64,000 nt of DNA, from the NCBI GenBank assembly GCA_036513895.1, contig DATBYF010000107.1:48669-112668 (forward strand), in the 5' to 3' direction. Positions 24,699 through 33,824 of the stretch are shown here, piece after piece (within the stretch, counting starts at the first letter, position 1; every line of letters begins with the position of its first letter). Both the position numbers and the translations under genes were made by a program. Under the pieces are notes generated by a model. It ran no database searches. It was not told where the DNA came from and saw only the letters and a list, made by a program, of their open reading frames with translations. Source of the stretch: Palsa-147 sp036513895 (GTDB taxonomy: Bacteria > Acidobacteriota > Terriglobia > Acidiferrales > UBA7541).

Positions 24699-25592
24699 TC
24701 AGCGAGGAATTCGATCCGCGATCATGAAGCCGAGCAACAGCGGGATGTAGACGACGGTCGCGTGCATGAGCCACTTGGCGCGAACGTTGGTGCGCGTGCG
24801 ATCGGCCCACAAACACATCTGGAACAATGCCAAGCCGAGAACCAACGCGCCGAAGAAATAGCCGACGCCGGTGATACCGAGAACTGAGGGGAGCAGGCTC
24901 ACCGGGACAAGCACCGCCGCGGTGCCGATGATTTGGCGGAAGGTGCGATCCCCTTTTGGCTCGACGACCGGGAGCATTTGGATGCCGGCGCGAGCGTAAT
25001 CCTCGCGATACATCCATGCGATTGCCAGGAAATGCGGGAACTGCCAGAAGAACAGAATCGCGAAGAGAACCCATCCACCGAGAGAAAGTGAACCATGCGC
25101 CGCGGCCCATCCGATTAGCGGGGGCAACGCGCCGGGGATTGCGCCGATCAGTGTGGCGAGCGATGTCTTGGTCTTCAGCGGCGTGTAGACGCCCAGATAG
25201 AGCGCGGAGGTCAGCAACGCGAGAAGGCCGGCCAGGAATGTCGAGAGCAACCCGAGATAAACCGTGCCTGTGGTGACCAGCGCGGCACCGAACCAGAATG
25301 CTTGCGCGGGCTCAATGACGCCTGAGGGCAATGGGCGCGAGGATGTGCGCCGCATGTGTTTGTCCGATTCCCTCTCGGCGAAGTGATTGAGAGCCGCCGT
25401 GCCAACGGCAACCATCGTGGTGCCGAGGACAGTGTGAGCTAGGAGCGCCCAATCGAGCGGGCCGCGCGAGCCGGCGTAGAATCCGGCTACGGTGGTCATG
25501 ATGACCAGGAAGGTGACGTCCGGCTTGGCGAGATTTACGTAGGCGGAGAGGCGCTCGCTTGCCGGAACTGTGGCTTCGCGGAGCTGGCTCAT
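24699..25592 (-). CDS. ctaB: protoheme IX farnesyltransferase (heme O synthase)
   Basis: A 297-aa polytopic UbiA-superfamily prenyltransferase. It starts at ATG 25592 behind GAGG; a GTG eleven codons earlier would overlap ctaA. Key motifs are NLAKPDVTFLVIMTT and NHFAERESDKHMRRTSSRPL (the N-x3-D-x2-MxRT-x2-RPL site binding farnesyl diphosphate/Mg). The second Asp-rich loop reads YREDYARAGIQMLPV. It attaches a hydroxyethylfarnesyl tail to heme B, giving heme O, the substrate of CtaA encoded just upstream. Together they supply heme A for an aa3-type oxidase encoded elsewhere. Confidence 0.93.
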   Translation of the reverse strand: MSQLREATVPASERLSAYVNLAKPDVTFLVIMTTVAGFYAGSRGPLDWALLAHTVLGTTMVAVGTAALNHFAERESDKHMRRTSSRPLPSGVIEPAQAFWFGAALVTTGTVYLGLLSTFLAGLLALLTSALYLGVYTPLKTKTSLATLIGAIPGALPPLIGWAAAHGSLSLGGWVLFAILFFWQFPHFLAIAWMYREDYARAGIQMLPVVEPKGDRTFRQIIGTAAVLVPVSLLPSVLGITGVGYFFGALVLGLALFQMCLWADRTRTNVRAKWLMHATVVYIPLLLGFMIADRIPR

Positions 25593-25611
25593 CTTGGCCT
25601 CAAATCTCGTC

Positions 25612-26529
25612 TCATATCGGGGCACGCTCTGGCGACCGGCTAACTTCTATCGCGCGGGACGGACGCAGGATTCGATAGCAAGCGAGAGTGAAGAGCATGC
25701 TCGCAGCCAGCGTCAGGGCGCCAAGGACGACGTGCGCGACCGTGACGGAGATGAATAGCGGAAGCGGCTGAGGATCGTTTCGCGAGGCGTAGAAAACGAC
25801 CCAGTAGGTTACGCCGCCGAGAAGAATCTGTGTTCCGACTGAGGCGTGAAGAAGAGCCATGGCGCGACGCAATGGCCGAAAATCGCGGAAACGTTTCTTG
25901 ACGGTCACGCTTGTCCAAATCACCATTGCCAGAACAACGCCGGCGCCTACTAGGTGCGGGGTGATTCCGATGGCGTTGTGGCGGAAGGCCGCGCCGAGAA
26001 TGAGCTGAACGACGATTGAAGCTGTCGTCGCTACCGCCAGCGTCCGGAGCGGCGGGGAGCCAGCATCTTCGCGGACCTCGAGGTCGCGTTGCCACCACGG
26101 GCTCGTGAACACGGCGAGGCTTAGAACGGTGATGAAGTAGAGTTGCGCGAGCGTCGCGTGAGCCGAGGAAACGGCCGGCGGTAGATAGAGAAGCACTGTC
26201 AAGCCACCGAGGAGCCCCTGAGCGATTACAAGGCCCAGGGCAGTCCATCCCAGGCGACGGACCCAGCGACGCGGTTCAACGAGCGAGAGCCACACTGCGA
26301 GGGCAATTGTGAGCGTTCCCACGAGCGTCGCGATCATTCGGTGGCCGTGTTCATAGAAAATGCCGCCAATCATCGGCGGCATGAGCGAACCGTAGGATAG
26401 CGGCCAATCGGGGACGGCGAGGCCGGCGTCATTGCTGGTGACCAGGGCGCCGGCGGTGAGCAAAAGGACGGTGCAGCAGGCGGTGAAGATTGCGAACCGG
26501 TGTACGCCTTGATTCGGTGCGGCTGGCAT
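25612..26529 (-). CDS. ctaA: heme A synthase (COX15/CtaA)
   Basis: A 305-aa protein with eight membrane segments in two four-helix halves. Helix motifs of the family are present: VTSNDAGLAVPDWPLSYG after helix 1, EHGHRMIATLVG with heme-ligand His residues, SSAHATLAQLYF, and in the second half ILGAAFRHNAIGI and VAHVVLGALTL. It oxidises the C8 methyl of heme O to formyl, giving heme A. It starts the ctaA-ctaB-ctaM block. The ATG is directly followed by a short hydrophilic leader. There is no upstream gene on this strand for 250 bp, so a promoter should lie in 26530-26700. Confidence 0.92.
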   Translation of the reverse strand: MPAAPNQGVHRFAIFTACCTVLLLTAGALVTSNDAGLAVPDWPLSYGSLMPPMIGGIFYEHGHRMIATLVGTLTIALAVWLSLVEPRRWVRRLGWTALGLVIAQGLLGGLTVLLYLPPAVSSAHATLAQLYFITVLSLAVFTSPWWQRDLEVREDAGSPPLRTLAVATTASIVVQLILGAAFRHNAIGITPHLVGAGVVLAMVIWTSVTVKKRFRDFRPLRRAMALLHASVGTQILLGGVTYWVVFYASRNDPQPLPLFISVTVAHVVLGALTLAASMLFTLACYRILRPSRAIEVSRSPERAPI

Positions 26530-26693
26530 TCGACGCTAGGTCCTTCCCTGCTTTGGCCTAGAACCCCAACTGCGGGCCAGAACCTCTACTTCGTCCCGGA
26601 ACGCGATAGTCTGCTATGAATTACGGCGAGACGCAAGAACTGAGTCGGCGCCGCGAGGCGATCGATCCGTTTACAGTAGCATCCAGTTGCACG

Positions 26694-26741
26694 TCAAAGA
26701 AAAGCGCTCGTCTTCCCGGCGTTGATACCGGGAAGACGAGC
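26694..26741 (-). terminator. rho-independent terminator after the cupredoxin gene
   Basis: Arms 26706-26719 and 26728-26741 (GCTCGTCTTCCCGG / CCGGGAAGACGAGC) pair perfectly over 14 bp with an eight-base loop. In the minus direction the stem runs into GCTTTTCTTTG. It ends the bc-complex/cupredoxin transcription and insulates ctaA. Confidence 0.8.
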
Positions 26742-26780
26742 CATGCAGAGCTATTTGGCCACGAACCAACCGCGAGACGA

Positions 26781-27605
26781 TTAATCGCCTGACGGGGGAG
26801 CCGAAGCGTTGAAGCTGAGATCAACGGACTTCGATTCCTTCGGGCCAATCGTGACGTGCTGGTCTACCGTGCCGTAGTGTTCCTGCCAAGCTTCAATCGT
26901 ATAGGTGCCTGGCGGCAGGCCTTTCAGTTCGAACTTGCCATCCTTGGTGGTGACGGCGAAGAATGGATTTTTGAGCACGGCGATGTAGCCCTTCATCCAG
27001 GGGTGCACGTTGCACTTGACCGGGATGGCGACCTCTTGGCGGGCGAAAGAATTGTCGATGGGAGAGGCGCCGGGCGGCTGCGACGTGTTCCATTCGCGAT
27101 TGTCTTTCGGCATCGGATGGATGTTGTGCGTGGTCTGATCGTCGTTCTTGACCTCGAGCGTTTGTCCGGCCATCAGCGCGACGACATGAGGTTCGTACAT
27201 GCAGCCCTGTTGATTCAAAGCGACTGAGCCTTTCGGCGTGTCGAACGAATACTTGCTGAGATCGTCCTTCACGTAAACGACGACGTTGTCGAGCGCGCCT
27301 TTATCGCCAACGACGACATCCTGGGGCGTAACCGGTTTCGTGTTCGCCTTCGAGCAATATGGCTCGGCGCTCATGTTGATCGCTTTGAAGGTGGGAGGCG
27401 CGCCAGTGAGCGTTACCGTACCGGTGACTTCGCCGACGGTGGACGGATCAATCGTGGCCGATCCGCCTGCCGGAGCGGGCACGGATTCTGTAGATTCAGG
27501 AGCTTCCTTCTTGCTGCAGCCGGCGACGGTGATCACCAGCGCCGATCCGATTATCAGACTATTTACCAAACTACTTTTCAGACTGCGACTACGCCAGATT
27601 TTCAT
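26781..27605 (-). CDS. cupredoxin-like lipoprotein
   Basis: A 274-aa lipoprotein with a lipobox ending TVAGC and a Pro/Ala/Ser linker, then a beta-barrel with type-1 copper ligands. These are THNIHPM upstream, then Cys-x2-His-x2-Met in KCNVHPWMKGY. A final carboxypeptidase-regulatory-like beta-sandwich (KFELKGLPPGTYTIEAWQE) closes the chain. ATG 27605 is chosen over an upstream in-frame ATG because the signal peptide then starts with KIWRSRS. It lies 120 bp after the eight-heme cytochrome gene, so it could serve as a soluble or tethered electron carrier between the bc complex and the terminal oxidase. That link is inference. Confidence 0.8.
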   Translation of the reverse strand: MKIWRSRSLKSSLVNSLIIGSALVITVAGCSKKEAPESTESVPAPAGGSATIDPSTVGEVTGTVTLTGAPPTFKAINMSAEPYCSKANTKPVTPQDVVVGDKGALDNVVVYVKDDLSKYSFDTPKGSVALNQQGCMYEPHVVALMAGQTLEVKNDDQTTHNIHPMPKDNREWNTSQPPGASPIDNSFARQEVAIPVKCNVHPWMKGYIAVLKNPFFAVTTKDGKFELKGLPPGTYTIEAWQEHYGTVDQHVTIGPKESKSVDLSFNASAPPSGD

Positions 27606-27725
27606 TGTGGAATTAATCCTCCTCGTGAACTCGAAATCCATCCTATGACATTAGCTGACATTAACCTACGAATAGAAACCCTTCGACTCGCGCGGCCGGC
27701 GACGCGAACCGTTTGGAACCGGATC

Positions 27726-30700
27726 TTATTTGCCGCCGCCTGAACCCTTTGCGGCAGTAGGAGTGCGGCCGACCAGCGCCGCCTGCTCCTGTGGAGTCAG
27801 AGTAAACATATAGCGGACCAGCAAATCGGCCTGATCGCCGGTGTAATGCTGGAGCTCGGGCGATTGTGGCCCGTTGAAAACCCAGTGATCGTCCACTCGC
27901 TTGAAGAGTCCGGAAGGCATCGCCGTTCCGGGGATGATTTTTGCGGGATCGGTGATCCAGCGCTCGGTCCAGGGCGTTTGCAGCCGGTCTTTTGCGAGCA
28001 GGAAATTCGGAGCGATGGCGGTCTTGTCGTGAGCCTCGTTACCCGTGGCATGGCATTTCAAACAAGGAGCCGCTGGATTCGTGAATAAATTGCGAGCGAG
28101 CGTGCGCTCCTCGGCGGTCATTTCCGGCGCCTTCGGCGGAATGTACGGGTCGGGTTGCGACGACAGCGCTTCGAAGAACAAAACCAGCCTGCGGATTTCG
28201 TCGTCGGAGAGCGAGAATGTGGGCATGCGCACTTGCAGATAAGAACGGACGCCGTTTCGGTTCGTGTCGGTGGTGCTGAGAGCAGGATTCGCGAGGAACG
28301 CCTTCAGCCATTCCGGATTCACGCGCGCGCCCTCGGTCGTCAATACGGGAGGCAGGTTGGCGTGATTCTCGCCTTGATACATGGGCAAATCCATCAGGAT
28401 CGAGCGCTGGCCGATTCCGATTTGATGGCAGCCGATGCAGTTATATTTCGTGACGATCCACCAGCCGTCTTGAATGTAACGGCGCCGGTCCATCGGCCGA
28501 TACATATACTCCGGAGGAAGCGTGGGATCGGTGCTGCCGAGCAGGAACGTGACAAGCGATTCGAGCTCTTCATTGGAGCGCAGATTCGGCTTGGGCATGC
28601 GCAGGGCATCCATCGGATTGGTGTGGTACTTTCCGAGGTCGTACACGGCCGGATTCATCAGCTTCTGCTCGAAAAATCCTTTCGAATCGAACCAGGCTGT
28701 TTGCTTGCCGTCGCGCATCGCAGGCTTGCCGTCGGGCAGAATTCCCCGCTTCGCATCTTCCGTGAACAGCGCAAAATCAAGACGCTCGATGGGCTTGCTG
28801 CCTTCGTTGGTTAGCTCAGTTCCGATGCGGCCTTCATCTTCGAGGCCGCTGATTTCGTGGCAACCCGCGCAACCGTAATGACGCACGAGATCCTGGCCCT
28901 TGGTCCTCAGCGCCGGATCGTCCATGTAATTCGCATCCTCGTAACTCGCGTCGGAATGCTTCTGCGTCATAAGGTACGTTGCGATGTCGCGTGCGTCCTC
29001 AATTGGCAGCCGCAGGCTCGGCATGACGGTGGGCTGCTGAATGACGAGCTCATGACCGTCGTTCGGGCAGCGCGAATGATCGAGATCAAAGACGTAGGGC
29101 AAATTGTGTTTGGCGTAGTCCTCAGGCCCGAGATCGCGTTTCTCGAACGGGCAATAGGGGCGGGTGCGCTGGCGCGGATTGTGGACCCAGCGGACCAGGT
29201 AATCGTAATTGTCCTTCTCTCCGACGCGGCTTAGATTTGCCGCGAATGTGCCGCCGACCAGGTTTGGGCCTTCGCCAATGGAATGGCAGGCGAGGCAGCC
29301 CCGCGATTCGAAGAGCTCCTTGCCGTGGGCGGCATTGCCCGCCGGCTGGTGTTCGAGCGCCGGGCTCGTCAAACCCTGCTGCCAAATGAATGCAGCGATG
29401 GCTGGAATCTCATCATCCGATGGGAATCGGAATTGCGGCATTTTTGTGGTGGGACGGAATTCGTGGGTGTGGCCAAGCCAGTACGGAATCCACTCTTTCC
29501 GGAGCTTCATGCGCGCTTCTTTCAAATCAGGCCCAACCTTTTTCACTTCCTGCAGAAGCGTGTGGCTGCGACGCTCGTCCTCGACGATCTGCGTGTCAAT
29601 GCGGCTGACGGTAACGGTGAGATTGGTAGCCTTGGCGTAGAACGCGTTGGCGGCTTGATTGTCAGGAGCGTTGTCGCCGAGTTTTTGGAACCGCGGAATT
29701 TCCAGTTCATCCTGAGCTTTGTCGCTTGAAAGCTGCGTGATTTGCTGGCGCGTGGAAACCAGCTGTTCGTCCTGATTGTCGAAGCCCTGAAAGCGATGGC
29801 AGCCGATGCAGCCGCGCTGGCGATACAGCTGCTTGCCTTCATTCAGCACAGCCGCGTGATCGGTGACCATATCGGCCGAGTGGCACTGCTGGCATCCCGC
29901 GTCGTAATTTTCAGAATAATAGAGGGGCCAGAGCCAATGCTCGTAGCGGCCGTGGCCGCGACGAACCGAATCAATGGCGCGACCATTGCCGCCGTGGCAC
30001 GGCGAACATCCGAATTTTTCGAGTGTGTGAATCCTGAGGAGCTCGGGATCGGGGTGGCTAGTGAACGGCGCGTCGTTACTCTTCGCCATTCCAAGGTCGG
30101 CCTTGGTCAACGTCATGAGCGAGGGCACGAGCTTTTGATCGGTGCCCAAATGACATGACTGACAACGATCCACCAAGCCGGCGCCGCCAAGATTGTTTAT
30201 CGAGGCGCCGGAGGGATTCACATTGATTTGAATTAGCGTTTCATCCCAGTCGCGAGCGCTCGCAAGCAATCCCTCAAGAGCGGTCGAGTTCAGCCCGGGC
30301 AAATGGTCGGAGAGATACTGATTTGCCTGGATGCGGGCGGCCTTCGCGGCGGCGTCATTTTCACCGCGTGCGGCGACGAGCGCAGCGCGCTGAGCCATAA
30401 GGCTCGTAAATGTGTCGTTCAACTCATCGGCGGTAAACTTTTTGTCTTTTTCGATCTGACCATTGGGCAGAGGCCAGTCTACTTTCCAAGGACCCTGCTT
30501 GGCTTCGTTCAATTCCTTCAGGCGCGATGCTTTCTCGCTCTTATCGCTTGCCGGAGCGATTTCGTATTCGTATACAAGATGTCCGATTTTCCCTCGAGCA
30601 TCTTTGAACGCATCGCCGATGGCGGCACGCTGTTTATCGAGGATGGCGATCTGCTCGGCTATCTGGTCATCTTTGGGTTTGGCAGCTTTTTCGAGAGAGT

Positions 30701-30974
30701 CGGCCTGCTCGGCGAGCTTTTTGTAGTCCGGCGAAGAATAAACATCGGTCTCGAGCTTCTTTTGCTGAGCTACATCCTTTTGGAGATACGAGGAATAAGC
30801 GCTGGCGAAACGCCGCTGGTAGAGCCGCCACGGACGGAGACCGTACATTTCGTCCCACATGGACCACGCGACGGTGATCATCAGCAGGACCGCCGCGATC
30901 ATCAGCGGAAAGCTGAAAGAACTGCTGGTGATCGGATCGTCCTGCTGCGGGCCTTTGGGCGGAACGTCAGGCAA
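27726..30974 (-). CDS. eight-heme membrane-anchored cytochrome c of the bc-type complex
   Basis: A 1082-aa protein with one N-terminal membrane helix (about 20-40) and a helical, coiled-coil-prone region (about 60-230). Eight CxxCH heme sites follow, starting at residues 271, 323, 361, 389, 560, 702, 846 and 971 (CQSCH, CSPCH, CQQCH, CIGCH, CLACH, CAGCH, CIGCH, CLKCH). A Cys-containing loop at 608-636 (YCPF, RCPNDGH) may bind a metal. The C-terminal modules look like three mono-heme cytochrome c domains with Met ligands (KMPQFRFP, VMPSLRLP, RMPTFSL). It is the last gene of the Rieske-cytochrome b set, taking the place of cytochrome c1. Confidence 0.88.
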   Translation of the reverse strand: MPDVPPKGPQQDDPITSSSFSFPLMIAAVLLMITVAWSMWDEMYGLRPWRLYQRRFASAYSSYLQKDVAQQKKLETDVYSSPDYKKLAEQADSLEKAAKPKDDQIAEQIAILDKQRAAIGDAFKDARGKIGHLVYEYEIAPASDKSEKASRLKELNEAKQGPWKVDWPLPNGQIEKDKKFTADELNDTFTSLMAQRAALVAARGENDAAAKAARIQANQYLSDHLPGLNSTALEGLLASARDWDETLIQINVNPSGASINNLGGAGLVDRCQSCHLGTDQKLVPSLMTLTKADLGMAKSNDAPFTSHPDPELLRIHTLEKFGCSPCHGGNGRAIDSVRRGHGRYEHWLWPLYYSENYDAGCQQCHSADMVTDHAAVLNEGKQLYRQRGCIGCHRFQGFDNQDEQLVSTRQQITQLSSDKAQDELEIPRFQKLGDNAPDNQAANAFYAKATNLTVTVSRIDTQIVEDERRSHTLLQEVKKVGPDLKEARMKLRKEWIPYWLGHTHEFRPTTKMPQFRFPSDDEIPAIAAFIWQQGLTSPALEHQPAGNAAHGKELFESRGCLACHSIGEGPNLVGGTFAANLSRVGEKDNYDYLVRWVHNPRQRTRPYCPFEKRDLGPEDYAKHNLPYVFDLDHSRCPNDGHELVIQQPTVMPSLRLPIEDARDIATYLMTQKHSDASYEDANYMDDPALRTKGQDLVRHYGCAGCHEISGLEDEGRIGTELTNEGSKPIERLDFALFTEDAKRGILPDGKPAMRDGKQTAWFDSKGFFEQKLMNPAVYDLGKYHTNPMDALRMPKPNLRSNEELESLVTFLLGSTDPTLPPEYMYRPMDRRRYIQDGWWIVTKYNCIGCHQIGIGQRSILMDLPMYQGENHANLPPVLTTEGARVNPEWLKAFLANPALSTTDTNRNGVRSYLQVRMPTFSLSDDEIRRLVLFFEALSSQPDPYIPPKAPEMTAEERTLARNLFTNPAAPCLKCHATGNEAHDKTAIAPNFLLAKDRLQTPWTERWITDPAKIIPGTAMPSGLFKRVDDHWVFNGPQSPELQHYTGDQADLLVRYMFTLTPQEQAALVGRTPTAAKGSGGGK

Positions 30975-31034
30975 GCCGTGCCTCCTGGGAAGCGGTACGG
31001 GCGATTTTTATTTGAGCCAAATTGCGCGGAGTCC

Positions 31035-32018
31035 TCAGATACTGAACCATGGCGTCACCCAGATGTATTTAATCGTAAAGACGAGCCGCAAAAGGATCTT
31101 CACCGGAAGCGAAATCATCAAAATCAGGAATGTATACATGGTGATGAGCTGAACGAGGCTCATCCGGCGATACATTTTGCGGCTGAAGTCCGTCATCATG
31201 CATATTTTGTGGACGGCGAGGCCCGCGACGATGAAGAAGAGCGCCATCGGAAATATTCCGAAGATGACGCGCGCCCATATGGCCGCGTTCGGCTTCGCGG
31301 ATGCGGGAAGCAGCAGCGCGAGCCATGAGCCGTTTATCCTAAATACTTCATCGAGATTTCGGTTTACGGCGTAATCCACACGTTCAGCGTCCCATGTTTG
31401 GCCGGGCCAGAACCACATCCATCCCGGACCGCGAATGAACGTGCCGATGACTATCATCACCACCCAAAGGCCAATGAATCCGACTAGGAATGTCCAAATT
31501 GCAAAACGCCGTTGGTGGTACGTGTAATAGCCGTTACCTAGAGGATTCGTATCGATGTACGGAACCGCCATCAATCCAACAATGATTAGCGTTGGCATAA
31601 TTACGCCGGCGATCCATGGATCGAAATAAACCAGCATTTCCTGAAGTCCGAGGAAATACCAAGGCGCTTTGGCCGGATTCATCGTGACATTGGGATTTGA
31701 CGGCTCTTCCAGCGGAGCATTCAGCGTCAACGACCACGCCATGAGAATCACGGTCACGATGATGGCGACCAGAAATTCCATGCGCATTAGGTACGGCCAG
31801 GTGTGAACCTCGCGCTCCCACTTGGGATCCCAGGGTTGCGTTTTACGATATTGAGTCTTGGCGGCAGCGGGATCGGAACCGAGGACGGCAATCAAGCGAT
31901 CGTTGGCAAGCGCCTGGCGGAACGCGTACCACGTGTAAAACGGCACGAGAAACAGCAGCGCAACAATCGGGACGTTGTCCGGGGTAGAAACGACTTCCCA
32001 AATTTGCCGCCAATCCAT
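31035..32018 (-). CDS. cytochrome b C-terminal subunit (subunit IV-like)
   Basis: A 327-aa membrane protein. It corresponds to the C-terminal half of cytochrome b: the quinol-site motif NPAKAPWYFLGLQEMLVYFD replaces the PEWY loop with APWY. Further helices include IAGVIMPTLIIVGLMAVPYI and TFLVGFIGLWVVMIVIG. The extra C-terminal helices (about 245-320) extend it beyond the about 160 aa of chloroplast subunit IV. It follows the cytochrome b6-type gene by 38 bp, so the b subunit is split as in b6f-like complexes. It acts in the cytoplasmic membrane in quinol oxidation. Confidence 0.85.
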   Translation of the reverse strand: MDWRQIWEVVSTPDNVPIVALLFLVPFYTWYAFRQALANDRLIAVLGSDPAAAKTQYRKTQPWDPKWEREVHTWPYLMRMEFLVAIIVTVILMAWSLTLNAPLEEPSNPNVTMNPAKAPWYFLGLQEMLVYFDPWIAGVIMPTLIIVGLMAVPYIDTNPLGNGYYTYHQRRFAIWTFLVGFIGLWVVMIVIGTFIRGPGWMWFWPGQTWDAERVDYAVNRNLDEVFRINGSWLALLLPASAKPNAAIWARVIFGIFPMALFFIVAGLAVHKICMMTDFSRKMYRRMSLVQLITMYTFLILMISLPVKILLRLVFTIKYIWVTPWFSI

Positions 32019-32056
32019 CAGTCAACCTCTCGCGTCATTTACTGCTACTGCTTCAT

Positions 32057-33025
32057 TTACTGAAGGCCGCTGGGCCGCAAAATTACCGGGCGGTGGCCCT
32101 TCTCTTCCTTGATTTCGGATTCCAGCATCATGGGCGCTGGGCCGGAAATTCCGCCGTCTTTGCGAACGCGCCAGAAATGAAGCGCCATGAAAATCGCAGC
32201 GATCAACGGAATCGCAATGCAATGCCAAATATAGGCGCGCAAGAGCGCGTTGGCGTCAACGATGGAGCCACCTAGCAAAGCGAATCGGACGTCGTTGTAT
32301 GGCGTCATCCCTAATAAAGAGCCGAACGGTCCTTCGTTACCTACGAGAGGCGTGGCGCGCGCCATATTCGTGCCAACGGTGACGGCCCAGAATCCGAGTT
32401 GGTCGTCCGGCAGCAAATATCCGGTAAACGATAGCAGAAGCGTCAGGACCATCAGCAGAACGCCGATGCACCAATTGAATTCGCGCGGACGCTTGTAGGA
32501 GCCGGTCATGAACACGCGGAACATGTGCAGCCAGACCGCGATGATCATCAAGTGCGCGGCCCAGCGGTGCATGTTGCGGAGAAGCTTGCCGAAGGGGACG
32601 TCGTTTTCGAGATAGAGAATGTCGCGGAAGGCCTGCACCTTTGATGGGTGGTAATAAAACATCAGCAGAACGCCTGTAAACGTCAGCACGACGAACAAAT
32701 AAAATGTTATGCCGCCCATTCCCCAGGTGAAGTTATAGCGGACAGCGTCGCGATTGACCTTGGCCGGATGAAGGTGAAAGAAAACGTTGCTGAGTACGCT
32801 GAGGGCTCGATTGCGCGGTTCTTCGTCGTGCTTGACACGAAAAATGGAGCGATAGAGCTGAGTTTTTTCAGGTTGCTTCAGCTCTTCGAGCTGATCTTTG
32901 GCCTTAGCCTGAACGGTTTCCTTCAGCGCCTTCGCCGAATCTTGAACCTGCTCGAGGACACCGGTCTTGCGGCCATTTCCGCCGTTGCCGCCATTACCGC
33001 TCGTCGGGTCCTTTTCGTCCGGCAT
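32057..33025 (-). CDS. cytochrome b6-type subunit of the quinol:cytochrome c complex
   Basis: A 322-aa protein. Residues 1-75 are a soluble, Gly/Lys-rich extension; then four core helices carry bis-His heme ligands. Helix 2 has His-x13-His (NMHRWAAHLMIIAVWLHMF); helix 4 has His-x14-His (YIWHCIAIPLIAAIFMALHF). The x14 spacing is the cytochrome b6 pattern. GYLLPDDQLGFWAVTVGT is the Qo-site segment. The start is taken at MPDEKDP, three codons inside the longest frame. It lies between the Rieske gene and subunit IV and forms the quinol-oxidising core with them. Confidence 0.9.
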   Translation of the reverse strand: MPDEKDPTSGNGGNGGNGRKTGVLEQVQDSAKALKETVQAKAKDQLEELKQPEKTQLYRSIFRVKHDEEPRNRALSVLSNVFFHLHPAKVNRDAVRYNFTWGMGGITFYLFVVLTFTGVLLMFYYHPSKVQAFRDILYLENDVPFGKLLRNMHRWAAHLMIIAVWLHMFRVFMTGSYKRPREFNWCIGVLLMVLTLLLSFTGYLLPDDQLGFWAVTVGTNMARATPLVGNEGPFGSLLGMTPYNDVRFALLGGSIVDANALLRAYIWHCIAIPLIAAIFMALHFWRVRKDGGISGPAPMMLESEIKEEKGHRPVILRPSGLQ

Positions 33026-33072
33026 TAGAACCAACCCCCTGTATCACTTTTTGAGCGAACCAAAGTATCAGA

Positions 33073-33660
33073 CTAAACGTTCAGAAAAGCTCCCGCATCA
33101 TTGAAATGATTTACGCCAGCGCGAGGATCGTCCACGTAAAGGCGGCTGGAGTCCACGACAACTTTTCCCGTAGGGTCGAGTTGAACGAATGCGCGATCCA
33201 TCGGGCGCGGCGCTGGGCCCTCGAAATTCACGCCTTCGCTGTCATAGCCGCTGCCGTGGCACGGGCACTTGAATTTGTTTTCGGAAGGCTTCCATTCGGG
33301 AGTGCAGCCCAGATGCGTGCAGCGCGCGAAAATCACAAACAGTCGGTCGGGTTCTTTCACAACCCACACGCGATTGGTCATCAGGAAGCGCTGGTCAATT
33401 CCCAGGCTGAAGTCTGACGGGAAGCCGATGGTGAAAATGGTATTGGGTTCGTAAAGGGCGCGTGGGAAGAAAAACCTGAGGAACATCAAGAAATTGACGC
33501 CGAGATAGCCCCAAATACAAGCCCAAACAATACGACGGCGGCTCTTATTGATTTTGCCGACCGCTTCCTTGCTTTCCGCGGAGGCTTTTGCGCCGCCAGC
33601 AGAAGGTGGAACAGGCGCGGTCTCAGCCTGCGTCACCTTTCCGTCCGTTTGATCTGCCAT
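33073..33660 (-). CDS. Rieske [2Fe-2S] subunit
   Basis: A 195-aa protein: hydrophilic N-terminus (1-40), one membrane anchor (about 43-66) and a Rieske domain with both ligand boxes, CTHLGC at 114-119 and CPCHGS at 132-137. The two disulfide cysteines are present, as in bc1/b6f Rieske proteins. It carries one electron from quinol to the cytochrome c subunit. First gene of the operon, about 65 bases after the predicted transcription start. In the family the anchor stays uncleaved and is often Tat-exported; the Arg pair KSRRRIV before the helix fits that. Confidence 0.92.
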   Translation of the reverse strand: MADQTDGKVTQAETAPVPPSAGGAKASAESKEAVGKINKSRRRIVWACIWGYLGVNFLMFLRFFFPRALYEPNTIFTIGFPSDFSLGIDQRFLMTNRVWVVKEPDRLFVIFARCTHLGCTPEWKPSENKFKCPCHGSGYDSEGVNFEGPAPRPMDRAFVQLDPTGKVVVDSSRLYVDDPRAGVNHFNDAGAFLNV

Positions 33661-33731
33661 AGGCCCGATAGAGTGCGGTCGAACTCCTACGCCTAATAAA
33701 CCTCTAAAAAGTGCGATTTGCTTGCACAGGA

Positions 33732-33760
33732 TTTATATTCCGGCGTTGGAAAAGAGTCAA
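33732..33760 (-). promoter_or_regulatory. sigma-70 promoter of the bc-complex operon
   Basis: On the minus strand TTGACT (33760-33755), 17 bases, TATAAA (33737-33732). Spacing is ideal and each box has one mismatch. The predicted start is near 33725, giving a 65-base leader to the Rieske ATG. Confidence 0.7.
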
Positions 33761-33824
33761 GCGGATAACGGAAATCCATTGGGTAATGCAAAGATATTAG
33801 GAACGCCAAAAGCCCGCAAAACAG

